From Blumeriella jaapii (lineage: Eukaryota; Ascomycota; Leotiomycetes; Helotiales; Drepanopezizaceae), in contig VWND01000005.1 of the NCBI GenBank assembly GCA_009599575.1, positions 1,781,211 to 1,845,210 on the forward strand: a stretch of 64,000 nt of DNA. Direction: 5' to 3'. Numbering within the stretch: position 1 is the stretch's first letter; each line of letters opens with the position of its first letter. Shown one piece after another: positions 33,879 to 45,437 of the stretch. The position numbers and the translations under genes are program-made. The notes under the pieces are model-generated. The model was given only the letters and a program-made list of their open reading frames with translations. It was not told where the DNA came from and did no database searches.

Positions 33879-34604
33879 GGTGAAGAGATTTTGTTTTGAT
33901 TGAAGAAGAAGAACAAGAGCTGTGATATTTGTGATATTTGCGTTTTGATTGAGGAAGCAAAAATATCTGATATGATGTTTTGCTCTAAACAGCGGAGAAA
34001 AAGCGGCTTGCTTTATATAATTTGGCTGGTACAGTACTTGTTTACTTTGCGATATGGGCAGCTTAATTACTCGGCCATCTGGAAGTAGCTACTGTATGCC
34101 TGGATATCTGAACTAGTGAATACATCGTATTAGTACTGTACAGTACTTACACATAGTTGTTTCGGGATCTACGATGCAGCACGTTTTCTCAGAATCGGTA
34201 AGGTTCAATCCGTACCTTCCGTGTACAGTACGCGCCAGAAGGTTAATAATGCACCCCGGGCAGCCAAGGTATATTTCAATCTGTTTAGTGTAGCAGGCGA
34301 GGGAAAAAAAATTCACATTTACTTCTTTTTATTTGGCTGCTTTTATTCTAAAATTTCGGAAATCACTCTTTAGCTTTTCAACTGCGTTTGCGTGATTTTC
34401 CTGAGTAGTCGGCTGCTAATGGATGTCAACAGAGGGTACAGGACAAATCGAGTGTACAATGCGACCACGACGCATATAAAAAGTTGACAGACTTTGCTAT
34501 TTTGAAGTGATTGAATTCTTGCTCGGCTGTATTTACTTTAGCTTGGCTGCGTTCCCTTTAATTTGGCGGCCTGGAGGGGTGGAATGGCAATAACCTTCTG
34601 GCGG

Positions 34605-34632
34605 GTACTGTACAGACAGTACTGTACAGTAC
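34605..34632. repeat. Clustered palindromes (GTACTGTACAG / CAGTACTGTACAGTAC)
   Basis: Two overlapping dyads built from TACTGTACAGTA. A related palindrome lies at 34134-34149, and similar CTGTAC words occur at 2262-2285, 23375-23415, 52755-52780 and 53170-53198. Confidence 0.65.
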
Positions 34633-34949
34633 AAGAAATTTGGAGTCCCGTTAAAAGTTTGTTACCGATTACGAAGTGTTAATTCTTCTTTTGAGCTAAG
34701 ATTTAGATGCTGCTTTTAGCACATCTCTCTTTTGAGTTTTCCGGTTTCATACTGAAAGTAAACCTACCTTCTCCTGGTTTGCTTGTAGCGATTATCTTTT
34801 GGCACAGCTTTGAAGCGTTTCAATTAGACTTATGGCAAAATGAATCCCCAGCAAAAACACCACAGTACATGTTCAAAATAATCTCAGAGATTTGAAGACC
34901 CATCAGTGTGTTTTGATAACGCCTGTGATGAAGTATTAGACTGTCAGTT

Positions 34950-35030
34950 ACGACGCTGGCTGGCGGCCTGCGTTGTAGCCCTTGTACAAAAGCAAATAGA
35001 CTTCCATGCTTCCGAGCGGAAACTTTCTTA
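34950..35030. repeat. Direct repeat flanking the intact secreted-protein gene (left member)
   Basis: Shares CGACGCTG, then GTTGTAGCCCTT, then AGACTTC, then GCTTCCGAGCGGAAACT, in the same order and orientation as 36132-36235. The intact secreted-protein gene lies between the two members. Confidence 0.55.
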
Positions 35031-35611
35031 TAATTGGCCGAGTAATAAGCTACTTCGTATTTGGGTGAAAGGATGGAGGTTAGTTCGACATGTGAATGTG
35101 AATCTTGTTTTATTGGACACTTGGCATTGTTGGTATCACAGGTTGGTGATACAGGAAAGGCAAGTCTTCAATCATGGGTTGAAACTTGTATTGCTCTCTA
35201 CTAACTATGCGAGTGCGGGAATATGGGATCGTGGCGCGCGCACGCAGTGAGTGTACGACCACGTGACCTTCCTGTCACCTGAAAATCACGTGAGATTCTC
35301 ACTGAGGTATTCCCACAGCAATGCTGCGTTCTACTATTGGATCATGCTTTTGTACTGTAAATACCCCCTTATAATGCAGTAGCGCACAAACGTATAATTC
35401 ATTTTTCTTTTGCCCATGTATTTTAGTAATAGTGGGCTGCCTTCCCACAATTATTATTATTCGAGTGCCCGCAGAAAAATTGTGGGAGAGCAGCCTACTA
35501 TTAGTCGTTTTCACTTTTCTCTTGCAAGCGCAAACTTCTGTCAAGAATGGTGTCCCTGCTATTACAAAGTAATCGAATACCGTTTATTCCATCAAAACAT
35601 TCTTCATCATC

Positions 35612-35899
35612 ATGCAGTTTGGTCTTACGTCTGTTCTGCTTCTTTTGGTTACCGGCGCTATCTCAGCCGATCATCTGCCTGACCGAGGCTGCTTTCTTGA
35701 ATCCAATGCAAAACAGCCGGCCACTTGTCGATCTGTCAAGGGTGATTTCCTTTGCGACGGCGCCTTTCAGAGCTGCGCAATACAACGACCTGGCACCTGG
35801 CAATCATCGAATCCATCAATCAAGGAGAGGAATATAGCCACTTGCAAGAATGTACTGCCTAACGCTTTCTGCGTTCAAATGATGCAGTGTTGCAGCTAG
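35612..35899 (+). CDS. Small secreted cysteine-rich protein, copy 2 (intact)
   Basis: A single-exon 95-residue protein with a clear signal peptide (MQFGLTSVLLLLVTGAISA) and a mature part of about 76 residues containing eight cysteines. Their order is RGC, ATC, FLC, QSC, ATC, AFC and a terminal MQCC pair, so four disulfides are possible. The spacing does not fit hydrophobins (which have two internal CC pairs) or CFEM, and I recognise no named family. Small size, secretion, high cysteine and location in an AT-rich, RIP-like island next to a duplicated and broken copy are typical of candidate effectors or secreted antimicrobial-type proteins; this is inference. No activity is assigned. Confidence 0.75.
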   Translation: MQFGLTSVLLLLVTGAISADHLPDRGCFLESNAKQPATCRSVKGDFLCDGAFQSCAIQRPGTWQSSNPSIKERNIATCKNVLPNAFCVQMMQCCS

Positions 35900-37139
35900 A
35901 AAACATCGGATCAACTCGTTTTGTTTCGCGGTCTAGCTGGTGTCGATGGAATAGAGTAGTTTTGCATGGAAAAAGGATAGCTTGGGACGTCGGGGAGCGG
36001 AATCGGTTGGAAAGAAAATCTAGATTTGGAAACTTTCTCATCAAGTACACAGGCGTAATGCTGCGAGATACTCTCAGGGGCCTGAAAAAGGCTGTGAAAA
36101 TCTTATGGGATGACATATGTTACAATACTTCTACGACGCTGCTGATGGCGCGTGTTGTAGCCCTTACACAAACAGACTTCAATCCATATCGTATTCTTGT
36201 ATCCTTTGCTTCCGAGCGGAAACTACCTCTACTTATAGAGTAATACTGTACATTACATAACATACCATTGTCCCGCTTACCTTTCACTTGCTGAAACCGC
36301 TATAACGTCGATATGAGTCTGACCTAATCGTAGAACCGGAAACCATCTCCTTCAGGCGAAGCTGCGCCTACGATAGACGCACTGCAAATATATCAATTAT
36401 GGCCAAAAAACGCCCAATAAAACAAATCAATCAACCTTATTACACATGTATGATTCACTACTTACAATGCGTCTTTTTTTATGCTCAGATACATTTTGAG
36501 ATTATGCTTTTCTTTAACTAGGCTCAGAAAGTTCGAAGTGGTAATATTATGATATAGTAGGATTTACTCTCTAACTTTGCGCTCACATCATAATTCAGAA
36601 GTTACACCCGTTACGAATTATCGTATCTCACATCGTTGTTTCCAACAAGGAATTCCGGGACACTGATGTGTACTGACCGTCAAGGGCCAGCATGTTATTC
36701 GCCGCAGCCTGATAACACAACGAGGATATACAGATCACGTGCTTTTTGACGTGATAGTCATACAAGGCCTCCTTTTCATTCCTCCGCAAGAACCTTCATC
36801 AGCTCGTGCGGAACTTTGCTCTGTCGCTCTCTCGTCTAGGATCGCTCATGTCAAATCATGCTGATATCGCCGCTGAGGACAATCCCCAGCTTGTCTGCTG
36901 TCTCGGGCCTTTCTCATTGGCTTCCCAAACGACCTCCCTCACGCCCACCTCCTTACGGCACAGTACCTATGTATGTGTATGTTCTGCGCGCCAACGAGTG
37001 CACACATCCAGCACGCACTATCTCTTTAATTGTTGCAAAGCTCTTACGATATTCACTCTGATCCGGTTTGCTGATGTCGATTTCCGCTAGCCAGTGAGAC
37101 TTCAAAATTCAAGGTCCAACGGACCAGGTGTTCTTTACC
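35900..37139. other. Intergenic between the secreted-protein gene and ALG10
   Basis: The left part is AT-rich and contains the right member of a direct repeat (36132-36235). From about 36780 composition turns GC-richer, marking entry into the housekeeping block and the probable ALG10 promoter. No gene recognised. Confidence 0.5.
36132..36235. repeat. Direct repeat flanking the intact secreted-protein gene (right member)
   Basis: Partner of 34950-35030, with the shared words in the same order. It suggests that the region was duplicated, or that the gene was mobilised between repeats. Confidence 0.55.
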
Positions 37140-39218
37140 ATGCTGGCCTCCTCGATCTCAGGCACTTGGGCCGACAACGCGCTCGCCTGCTTCTTTAGCA
37201 GCCTCCTCTTACTAGACACGCCCTTCTCGCCTTTGCGCCTGTTACGGTCATTCCAAGCCAGCGTGTTGGTCGCCTATGCGGCTCTCTACGCCGTTGCGAG
37301 TTTTTGGCTCGGTCATGTGACGAGAGTGGTCCGCGAACCTTACATGGTGAGTCTGCTTGTCGTTCTCTAGGCCAAAGCTGATTCTTCTTAGGATGAGGAA
37401 TTCCACATTCCCCAGGCTCTAGCATATTGCAACGGGCGATACGAAGTATGGGACCCGAAGCTCACAACGCCACCGGGCCTGTACGTGTTCCTGCTGCTCT
37501 TGTCCTCCGAACGTTGTGTTTACATTCTGTAGCTACATGTTCGCTACCATCTACGCCAAAGCCGTTGCACATGGGAAATGTTCACCGGCCCTCCTCCGCT
37601 CCTTCAACGTCTTCGCCTTAATCATGCTGTTTTCGTATGCTTGTGATTGCCGCGCCCTCATCTTCCGGACCCGACGGACTGCAACCCGATCCAGCGCCCC
37701 AAACGCCGCCTTCCAGGTCTACAGCTGGTCCGAAAGGTGCAAGCATCTGTCGCCAAACGAGATTCACACGGCTCTGAATGTTGCCCTGTTCCCTCTCTTG
37801 TTCTTCTTCTCGGGCCTGTTCTACACCGACATCTTGTCCACGTGCCTGGTACTGAGAGCGTACCGGCTATTCCTGGAAAGGAAGGGCGCCTACAATAACT
37901 CGGGAGAGGCACTGGTCTGGTTATATGTCACCGGTATCGTTTCTCTATGGATGAGACAGACTAATATTTTCTGGGTGGCTGTCTTTTTGGGTGGATTGGA
38001 GCTGGTCAGGACCCTTGACGCCAACCAAGCCCCGAGCCCTGAGAACGAAACGACCCCGTATGCTCTGAAAGACATCGTCGTCTTCCATCTAAGACGCTAT
38101 AGCCGCGGACAGATACACGACTTGCCGCTGAATAACGCTGGAGTGCAAGGTTCGTCATTGTCTCATCTTACGTCGACCATCGCTGATACAGCCTCCTAGA
38201 TTTCATCCTTTGCGCCATCAGCATCGTTATTGCGACCGCTTTTCGCCCTTTTCTTGTGACTGCCCGGTTATGGCCATACATCAGCCTCCTCTTCTCCTTT
38301 GCGGGCTTCGTATTCTGGAATGGTGGGGTAGTGTTAGGCAAGCATTCGATCCCAGCTGCCACTTTCGCATTTCTGACATTTCCAGGCGACAAAGCCAACC
38401 ACGTAGCTACGATCCACATCCCGCAAATGCTCTACATCTGGCCATTCATCGCCTTCTTTTCCGCACCGCTTATCATCCCAGTCGCCTTATCACTCCTCCA
38501 GCGCTCCATCAAGCTCCTTGCCCTTCCCCTGTTCCCGCGCCTGGTATGGCAGTACCTCCTCACCACGACCTATTCAGCCCTCGCTCTGGCCGCAGCTCTG
38601 GCCATCGTCAAATTCAACACCATCATCCACCCCTTCACGCTGGCCGACAACAGACACTACATGTTCTACGTCTTCCGCTACACCATTCTCCGCCACGCGC
38701 TGGTCCGCTACCTCGCGACCCCCGTCTATCTGGTCTTTGGATACCTCGCCTACCTCACGCTCTTCTCCCAGCCACCCGCCTCTCAAGTTCCCAATCTCAA
38801 GGAGAAGAAGAACACCACTGCCGGTCTTCACGATCGTCCCGAGATCAAGACACGCTCTACCAGCGTGTCCGAGGGCCCGACGACCTCATTCGTCCTTGTC
38901 CTTCTTCTCACCTCCACCCTCTCGCTCATCACAGCCCCCCTCGTCGAGCCTAGGTACTTCATTCTGCCATGGGTCATCTGGCGGCTGAACGTCCCCGCCT
39001 TACCATCCAGGCCTCCCACCTCCACCAAAAGCGGCAATAGTGCCGCACAAGTCCTCATCGATCGGGTGCGGTTCTGGGGATGGCGAGGCCACGATTACAG
39101 GCTTTGGCTAGAGACGGGCTGGTTCCTGGGCATCAATGCGGTGACGGGGTATATCTTTCTGTGGAGGGGCTTCGAGGCGCGGGGCGGATTGACGGGGGTG
39201 CAGAGGTTTATGTGGTAG
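37140..39218 (+). CDS. alg10: Dol-P-Glc:Glc2Man9GlcNAc2-PP-Dol alpha-1,2-glucosyltransferase
   Basis: ER-membrane enzyme adding the last, third glucose to the lipid-linked oligosaccharide used for N-glycosylation. Exons are 37140-37346, 37392-37480, 37533-38149 and 38200-39218; GT-AG introns with agreeing phases give 643 residues. Family signatures in order: DEEFHIPQALAYCNGRYEVW then DPKLTTPPGLYMF on the first luminal loop, SLWMRQTNIFWVAVFLGGLE, the HPFTLADNRHYMFYVFRY block, and the C-terminal LVEPRYFILPWVIWRLN. The acidic DEE and the HPF-x-LADNRHY motif are hallmarks of ALG10. About a dozen hydrophobic spans alternate with short loops; a charged loop (KEKKNTTAGLHDRPEIKTR) precedes the last spans. 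The acceptor of intron 3 must be the second AG (at 38199), since the first gives an immediate stop. It is followed downstream on the same strand by the AIM6-like gene. Confidence 0.94.
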
Positions 39219-41007
39219 GGTGGTGAGTTGGGTTGGGCTTTGATGCTCGGCGTGCGAGCCTGTAAGATTTGCGTTGTTCGATCATACGGTGTTGGATCCA
39301 CACCCGTTCATCTGGTCCACCATCAAAACTCGGGAAGTAAGATCAGAAGAGACGGATCCTCATCAACATCTTCATCTCCACTGTGGTTGTATTTGTCACG
39401 TTGTTGACGCCTATCTTGCCTCGAAAAAAGATTGGGCTTTGGAGGATCGGAGTAGCAAGGTAGATCTCAGTCACCGCGAACTGAGAATGCTCAATTTGTT
39501 CCCCTCCGACGCGAGACTTGTTGAAACCACCCACGTGGAGACAAGGGCATCCGATATGAGGAGCAAGAAAGATGTTTGATATGGAGAATTGGGGCGGGGG
39601 GGGCTTGGTGCATGATGTTGTTGCTCGACATGGTGCCACGCTCTCGTCATGTGACCCCTATACGACAGGTATGGCTTGGCACTGGCACATAGGCACGATT
39701 CCATAGCTGAATACAACTACAGATTAACTGATACGCCCAAAACCTCTGATCCTCTATAAACACTGCCAACCGACCGAAAATAGTACTGTACCAGCGATAA
39801 ATCCATGTATTGACAGCTAGGCGAGAGGTCAGACGCTTTCGAGCGCTCACGTGAAGCCCGGTCTAACATCCATCGAAGCTTGGTGGACTTGGCTTGGCTT
39901 GTCACAGCACTGGCGTTACTTTTGTATTCAGCAATCGATCGCAGAATCGCCTGTGCGTGTTGCTAATGATGTCTGACATCTTTCTTCAACCCAAGAAAGG
40001 CTGCCCAGAAGAAAGGTGGAGCCAGACCGACGGGACGAGAGGAAAGAAGCGGAACGTCCGAGATCTGTGGTGCTTCGCTTATTTTTAACCACCGGGATCC
40101 GACCAAATAAACACAAGCCCCTGGACTGGGAAAATCGTCGACATGGATTGCGTAGCGTATAGACGACCTGGCCGCATGATACCTACCGTGTTGCATTTCG
40201 GATCACCTCGCAAGCCATTGAGGCCTTTCTCGTTCTCGCCCATGGCTACTTCCACCACTTTGCGCATTGTCTTGTTTGGAAGAACTAAACTATTAAACTC
40301 CATGGACTTAAAATCCTCTCGAGTTACTCTGTTGATCTGCCCTCTAGGTGTCCCCGGTCAGAGTATATATCAAGCTTTCTCTCCGCACGTGCCTTCTATG
40401 GATCGGAGGGACCAGGTATGTACCCTACTCACGGTCCGCTTTTTGACTTAGTATCTAAGTATCCCGCAAGGCCATCGCCGAAATAGATCTATTGAAAGAG
40501 CAATTTTCTTATCACTTGAGATACAGAATCCTACAATGATTGTTTGAGCCTATTCTCGGAAAACGCACACAACCAACGTGGTTGATGAATCCTACTTACT
40601 ATGTAGGTAAATCCTTCTCTGCAGTGAGATTGATGTAGCCTTCGAACTGTACAATGAGTCCCGAATTAGTCCCCAACGGCAGGTTGCGCCGAGGGCCTGC
40701 GAGTTTAAGATGCAACAGTCGCCGTCTGCTTTCGATTGATGGCGGAAGAATTGGCTGATTCGATGCCGGCCTGTGTCGATTGTTATCGAATGTTAGAAGA
40801 TGCCTAGTCTTCTGGCTCCAAGTAGCTTGTGGCATCAACATCTCTCCGACTCCAGCCAACATCTCTCGCGTCGCGCACTTGTACAGTCTCACGAAAAAGG
40901 TCTCTCATGTCCACTGGGAGTCACGTAGTACTCTTCTGTCAGGCGCGCACGACACCAACGCTGCGGACACCTCAAAGCGCTGATTCACCCACCCCTTCGG
41001 AAAAGCC
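39219..41007. other. Intergenic between ALG10 and the AIM6-like gene
   Basis: About 1.8 kb. Short frames on both strands (the longest is 102 codons at 40143-40451 +) show no family resemblance. Its right part should hold the promoter of the AIM6-like gene. Confidence 0.5.
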
Positions 41008-42270
41008 ATGGACACTCCTCAAGGCCCAGGCCACGAGTTAGACAAGCCTCAACATGTACAGGATCATGAGAAAACCCGGAAGAGAGATCGGTGGCTGTTG
41101 ATTTCGATTCACCTCTTGATCCTGTTGGCTCTTGGCATTCTGTAAGCGAGCCACTTTCCAAACAAAGCATCTGCAGCGCGGATGGCACGAGAGATGGGAT
41201 AGATGCTAATCGAGCTGGCAGTGCCTGGTTCTCGGTCCTCACCGGCTTCATTCGCCATGTAACTCACGCCCCTGTCGCAAACAACGGAATCATGCGCGCC
41301 ATCGACGGCAATGGGAAAGGCATCTCGACCTTATCCTCGATACAATCACTCGGGCCCTTCCCAGACGACTTCACGCGCGGCATTGCGCCAAAACCGTGCC
41401 ATAGCCACAACGATTACTGGCGAGACGTACCTCTGCTCAGTGCCCTCGCCGCCGGTTGCGTCAGCGTCGAGGGCGACATCTGGGTCTCGAGCCGCAACAA
41501 GCGCACCCAGAACGCGAGCGAGCTGTATGTCGGCCACACGGCTGGCTCGTTGCGACCCGAGCGCACACTCCGCAGTCTTTACATCGATCCCCTCCTCTAC
41601 ATCCTGGACAGCATCAACACTGGCAACGCCAACGCCAACGTCGACGCGCCAGCCGCTCCAGCTCCCGCCCGCGGGAGTCTTCGACGCCAGCCCCAACACC
41701 ACGCTGGTGCTCTTCCTCGACTTCAAGGACGCCCCGGAGAAGACCAACATCTGGGACCTGCTGCAGGAGAATCTGCAGCCGCTGAGAGAGCGAAGGTACC
41801 TCACGTACTGGAACGCGACGTCCCGCGAGCGGGTCCTGGGCCCCATCACCATCGTCGCCAGCGGCCACGCGCCCTTCGACCTCATCAACGACGGCGCCGC
41901 CAATGCGCACCGCGACGTCTTCTTCGACGCCCCGCTCGAGTCCCTGACGGCCGAGCCGGCGTCCTCGCGCTACTCGCAGGCGAACTCCTACTACGCGAGC
42001 GTGAGCCTGTCGAAGGCCGTGGGCCGCGTCTGGTTCTTCATCACGGAGGCGCAGCTGCGTACCGTCGCGCAACAGGTCGAGAACGCGAAGGCGCTGGGCT
42101 TGCTGAGCCGGTACTGGGACACGCCGGGCTGGCCGGTCGGCGTGAGAAATCGCGTGTGGGAGCAGCTGGTTTGGCAGGCTGTGGGCGTGCTGAATGTGGA
42201 TGAGCTGTGGACGGCGACGACGCGGAATTGGAGACTGTGCTCGTCTGTGGGCTGGGGGATCTGTCCGTGA
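41008..42270 (+). CDS. aim6: AIM6-like PLC-type phosphodiesterase fold protein (one-base frameshift)
   Basis: Member of the fungal AIM6 family (altered inheritance of mitochondria protein 6), which has a PLC-like phosphodiesterase fold; its biochemical role is not established. Exon 1 (41008-41141) encodes a charged N-terminus then a membrane anchor WLLISIHLLILLALGIL. An 80-bp intron ending in GCTAAT...CAG leads to exon 2 (41222-42270). The active-site-like CHSHNDYWRDVPLLSALAAG is followed by CVSVEGDIWV, ELYVGHTAGSLRPERTLRSL and YIDPLLYIL. Then the frame must change by one base between about 41640 and 41690: before it NTGNANANVDAPA, after it GVFDASPNTTLVLFLDFK. Removing one G from the GGG at about 41681-41683 gives a smooth join (PARGVFDASPN). 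Later blocks are GPITIVASGHAPFDL, RDVFFDAPLESL and AVGRVWFFITEAQLRTV. The joined length would be 393 residues, normal for the family. Confidence 0.8.
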
Positions 42271-43488
42271 GGCGCACTGGGGATGCGGGGATTTTGGCAG
42301 CTGTTTCGCTGCATTTTGCAGGGCGTTGTGGGAGTTGTGGGTTCGTGTGTTGAGCTGTGTGTTGAGCTGTGTGTTGATACCCAATGTGAGCCCGAGGCTG
42401 GAGCTGCGAGAATAGAATAAGACGACGTCGTGAACTGCTTCTGAGTCTATCAAACGTTGCCAACTTGCCGTTTTGGCCATCTGGGCCGAGATACCTGTCT
42501 GACATCTCACTTGCAAAGGAGTGGATAGGCCTTTTGTCAATCTCTGCGTTCAAGGCTTCGAGAAAGACTACTTTCACCAAGTCAATCTTACTGCTCCATC
42601 ATGCTGCGTTTTGAGCACATCTCGGGGCTTCAGAAGCTCTTTTGATAGTTGTACCTTCGCCAGGCGATCGCTCATCCTCGGGCTGGTGGCTTTCCCGGTC
42701 ATTCCTTTCCAGGAACGAGACACCTTGCAACCAGCTTACGCATTCCCGTGCTGTCCTCTGTAGATTGTTTCTTTCCGTTACTGTATGTCGTCTACGTACC
42801 CGTACGGACTCTCATAGACTGATACAAGGCCTGTTATCAATACTGTGGCAATATCTCATGGAAACATGATACGTGCCCTTCGCCAGAGACTGGTGTGCAA
42901 GGTCTAAAGCGGATTGCTCAAAGTGATTTATATTCAAGGATGATACATCAAAACCAGGTCCTTCTGTTCAAAAGCAGATTTTGCTGTTCCCAACTGGTTA
43001 AGATGTTGTGATATAAAAGTAGATGATCGGCTTGAAATGCACGTGAGGTTCGTAGGTTCCAAGCCACTCTTTTGGTGCTTACTATTCCGCAGATGAAGTA
43101 CTGTACAGATACGGGACTGTAAGTAGCTATATTTGAGATATTACCTGACGAGCCCAACAACTAGGGAGATATTCAAAGCGAATACTACGGACAGGAAAAG
43201 AGAGAAAACCACAAAGATGCTTTGGTGGTTGGATGATTGAAGCCGCAGCATCGTACTTTTAAGATGACGAGACGTCCTTTTGATCTTGTGTTTATACTCA
43301 TGACTTCACAAAAGCTCGAATTCTTAGCCTTTTATATATTTACAGAATAGAATGTGTGCAGTACAGTAGCAATAGAATCCCTAGCGTGGCCGTGTGGCCC
43401 ACATTGATTTCGTGCCACCACAGTCGATGTCAGCCTCTTCTCCACGTCCGCTGGTTCAACACCACACAACAACCTCCACACGTTGTCA
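42271..43488. other. Intergenic, nothing recognised
   Basis: About 1.2 kb with short frames only. A three-fold TGTGTTGAGCTG-type repeat lies at 42337-42378, just after the AIM6-like stop codon. The right half should hold the promoter of the leucine-rich protein gene. Confidence 0.5.
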
Positions 43489-45391
43489 ATGCCAAAGAAA
43501 CGCTTCACATCACAATACTCGAAGCCTCCCAGTACCGTCCACCCTTCCTTGAACTCGCAGGCAACGAGGACAAGCTCCAACCGTAGGCCGCGCGCAATCC
43601 TGTTCCACCCCGCCACCTTACCATCCTTCTTCATGCTGATACTGGTACGCAGACGACGATGTGAAGCCCACGGTGAACGACCTGATCGCATCTGCTCGCA
43701 AACAGAACACCTCCTTGGCTCCTGTGCCGGCGACAGTCACAACGCCGACGTTGCCACCCAAAATTCGCCATCTCCTTTCGCAGCCCGAAACGCCCGTTCC
43801 ACGCGCGAGGAACCGCAGACGCCTCGATGCACACGGCCGACGTGCTCCCCCCGGCCCTGCGCCGCCGCGTAGCTGGCTAGAAGGATCTCGACACGGCCCT
43901 GGATTCGCGCGTTCGCTGGAGAGGGTCCTGCCTACGGATGTGAGGCACCTCCCCGGGCTGCCGGAGGAAGAGAGGAAGGGGACGAGTTTGCAAGATACGT
44001 GCTTGAGAGAGATGGCGAGGCAGTGGGAGTTCATTAGAGAGTATGAGAGCAATAATCTAGCCGATCTACCCGAGGGCTTGAGGATGAAGTTGTTGAGTTA
44101 TATCGCTGTTTTTGGACCTGACGAGGGCGTAGGATTTGAAGGGTACGTCTGTTCCGCAGACAAGTGTCAATCTCCATTGCACCTATTAACATCTCGTCAG
44201 ATTGAAGAGGCTCCTCCTCCCCCCTCCATTTACATCTAATTCTCCAGATTTGGATCCAGGAGAACGTAACATAGGAATATTCCGGTTGGATCTATCTGGC
44301 GCTATAGGAAACTCTGTAAGTTAGGACGCCGAGGGACAGTCGATTGTGGTCATGTCTTGATAGCGGGTTGGATGTCGCTGTGCATTTCTGCTTATGGCGT
44401 CGCCGCTAATTTCCGCTCGTAGGTCACATTCAAGCAGCTTATTGAGCTGCTCGAGATCCCTGAACCTCCAACGCAAGCGGATATCGCTGATCTCTCCTGG
44501 GACGACGCATCATTTTCACATTCTCTCTTGCCACCTGTGCCGATGCTCACTCATCTGTCTCTGTCACATCCAGCGCCCTCGGTATCCTGGCCCCGTTTAC
44601 TGTGAGTGTCTCGAGATCCTAGCCACTGATCTTTGCTCCCATCGTGCTCGTCGCGATTCCACCACCAGACTGCGCTAAACGCACCTCTCAGATCTTTTGC
44701 GAAGCACGCTCCCAACTTGACCCACCTCTCTCTGGCACATTGGCCCGTCCCCTCCCTCACCCCGAACGCCAAAAACACTGTCGTCCAGTCCCAACACGGA
44801 CAGGAAATCCAGTACGGAGGCACCAACCACTACTCCCACACCCTAGACAACGATTTCCGCGAAGCAGCCGATGTTCTTCGGCGGCTTGCTGATCGTCTCC
44901 CGGGGCTGGAGTATCTCGATCTGACCGGGTGTACCGACTGGCTCCGAGCGCTTCGCTGGATGGGCGACGGCAACGATCTGAGTATCGACTGGGGAACGCA
45001 GTGGGTCAAACTCCGCACCCTGAACGTCTACAGCGGCTTGCGTCTCTCTCCGGAATCCGAGTACTCCGAAGTCATCCAGTACGTCATGGCCTACAGGGAG
45101 GCCTTGATCACCGAGGAAATGCTGCGCTTCTGGATGCGACGGTCCAAAGGCAGCGGCAGGACGAGGACAACCAACTGGATCGACGTGCAGAAGGATGACT
45201 GGGAGGCTTACAGGGATCTTTGGCCGGCTGTTGAGGCCACGACCGATCAGGCCAGGAAAAGGATTGCGCTGATGGCGTTGGATAGCAACGATTTCGTGGG
45301 CGGGAACCAGTGGACGAGACCGCTGGTTCTCGATCCCAATGCGGCGCAGGATGAGAGCGCGGTGGAGCGGATGAGTGTGTGGGACTCGTAG
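43489..45391 (+). CDS. Leucine-rich fungal protein of unknown function (often labelled tafazzin-like)
   Basis: Exons are 43489-43582, 43653-44142, 44201-44315, 44423-44601 and 44692-45391; all introns are GT-AG and phases agree, giving 525 residues. The N-terminus (MPKKRFTSQYSKPPSTVHPS) leads into DDVKPTVNDLIASARK, a motif seen at the start of a conserved Pezizomycotina family that databases sometimes call tafazzin. No acyltransferase HX4D motif is visible, so that label is doubtful. Later come FIREYESNNLADLPEGLRMK with LLSYIA, which resembles an F-box-like entry. Leucine-rich-repeat-like strings follow (MLTHLSLSHP, APNLTHLSLAHWPVPSLTPN, LRRLADRLPGLEYLDLTGCT, WVKLRTLNVYSG). The C-terminal ~150 residues are charged, with conserved tryptophans. 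An LRR adaptor role, perhaps in an SCF-type ligase, is inference. A large minisatellite starts 46 bp after the stop codon. Confidence 0.8.
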
Positions 45392-45437
45392 ACGCCCTAT
45401 CAACGGCCATGGCATCTCGTCGAGCTGAATATGCACC

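Larger units (their letters stand above)
33879..35611. other. AT-rich intergenic between the two secreted-protein copies
   Basis: No gene recognised. Includes clustered GTACTGTACAGTAC palindromes (34131-34149 and 34605-34632) and the left member of a direct repeat (34950-35030). The right end should hold the promoter of the intact secreted-protein gene. Confidence 0.5.
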
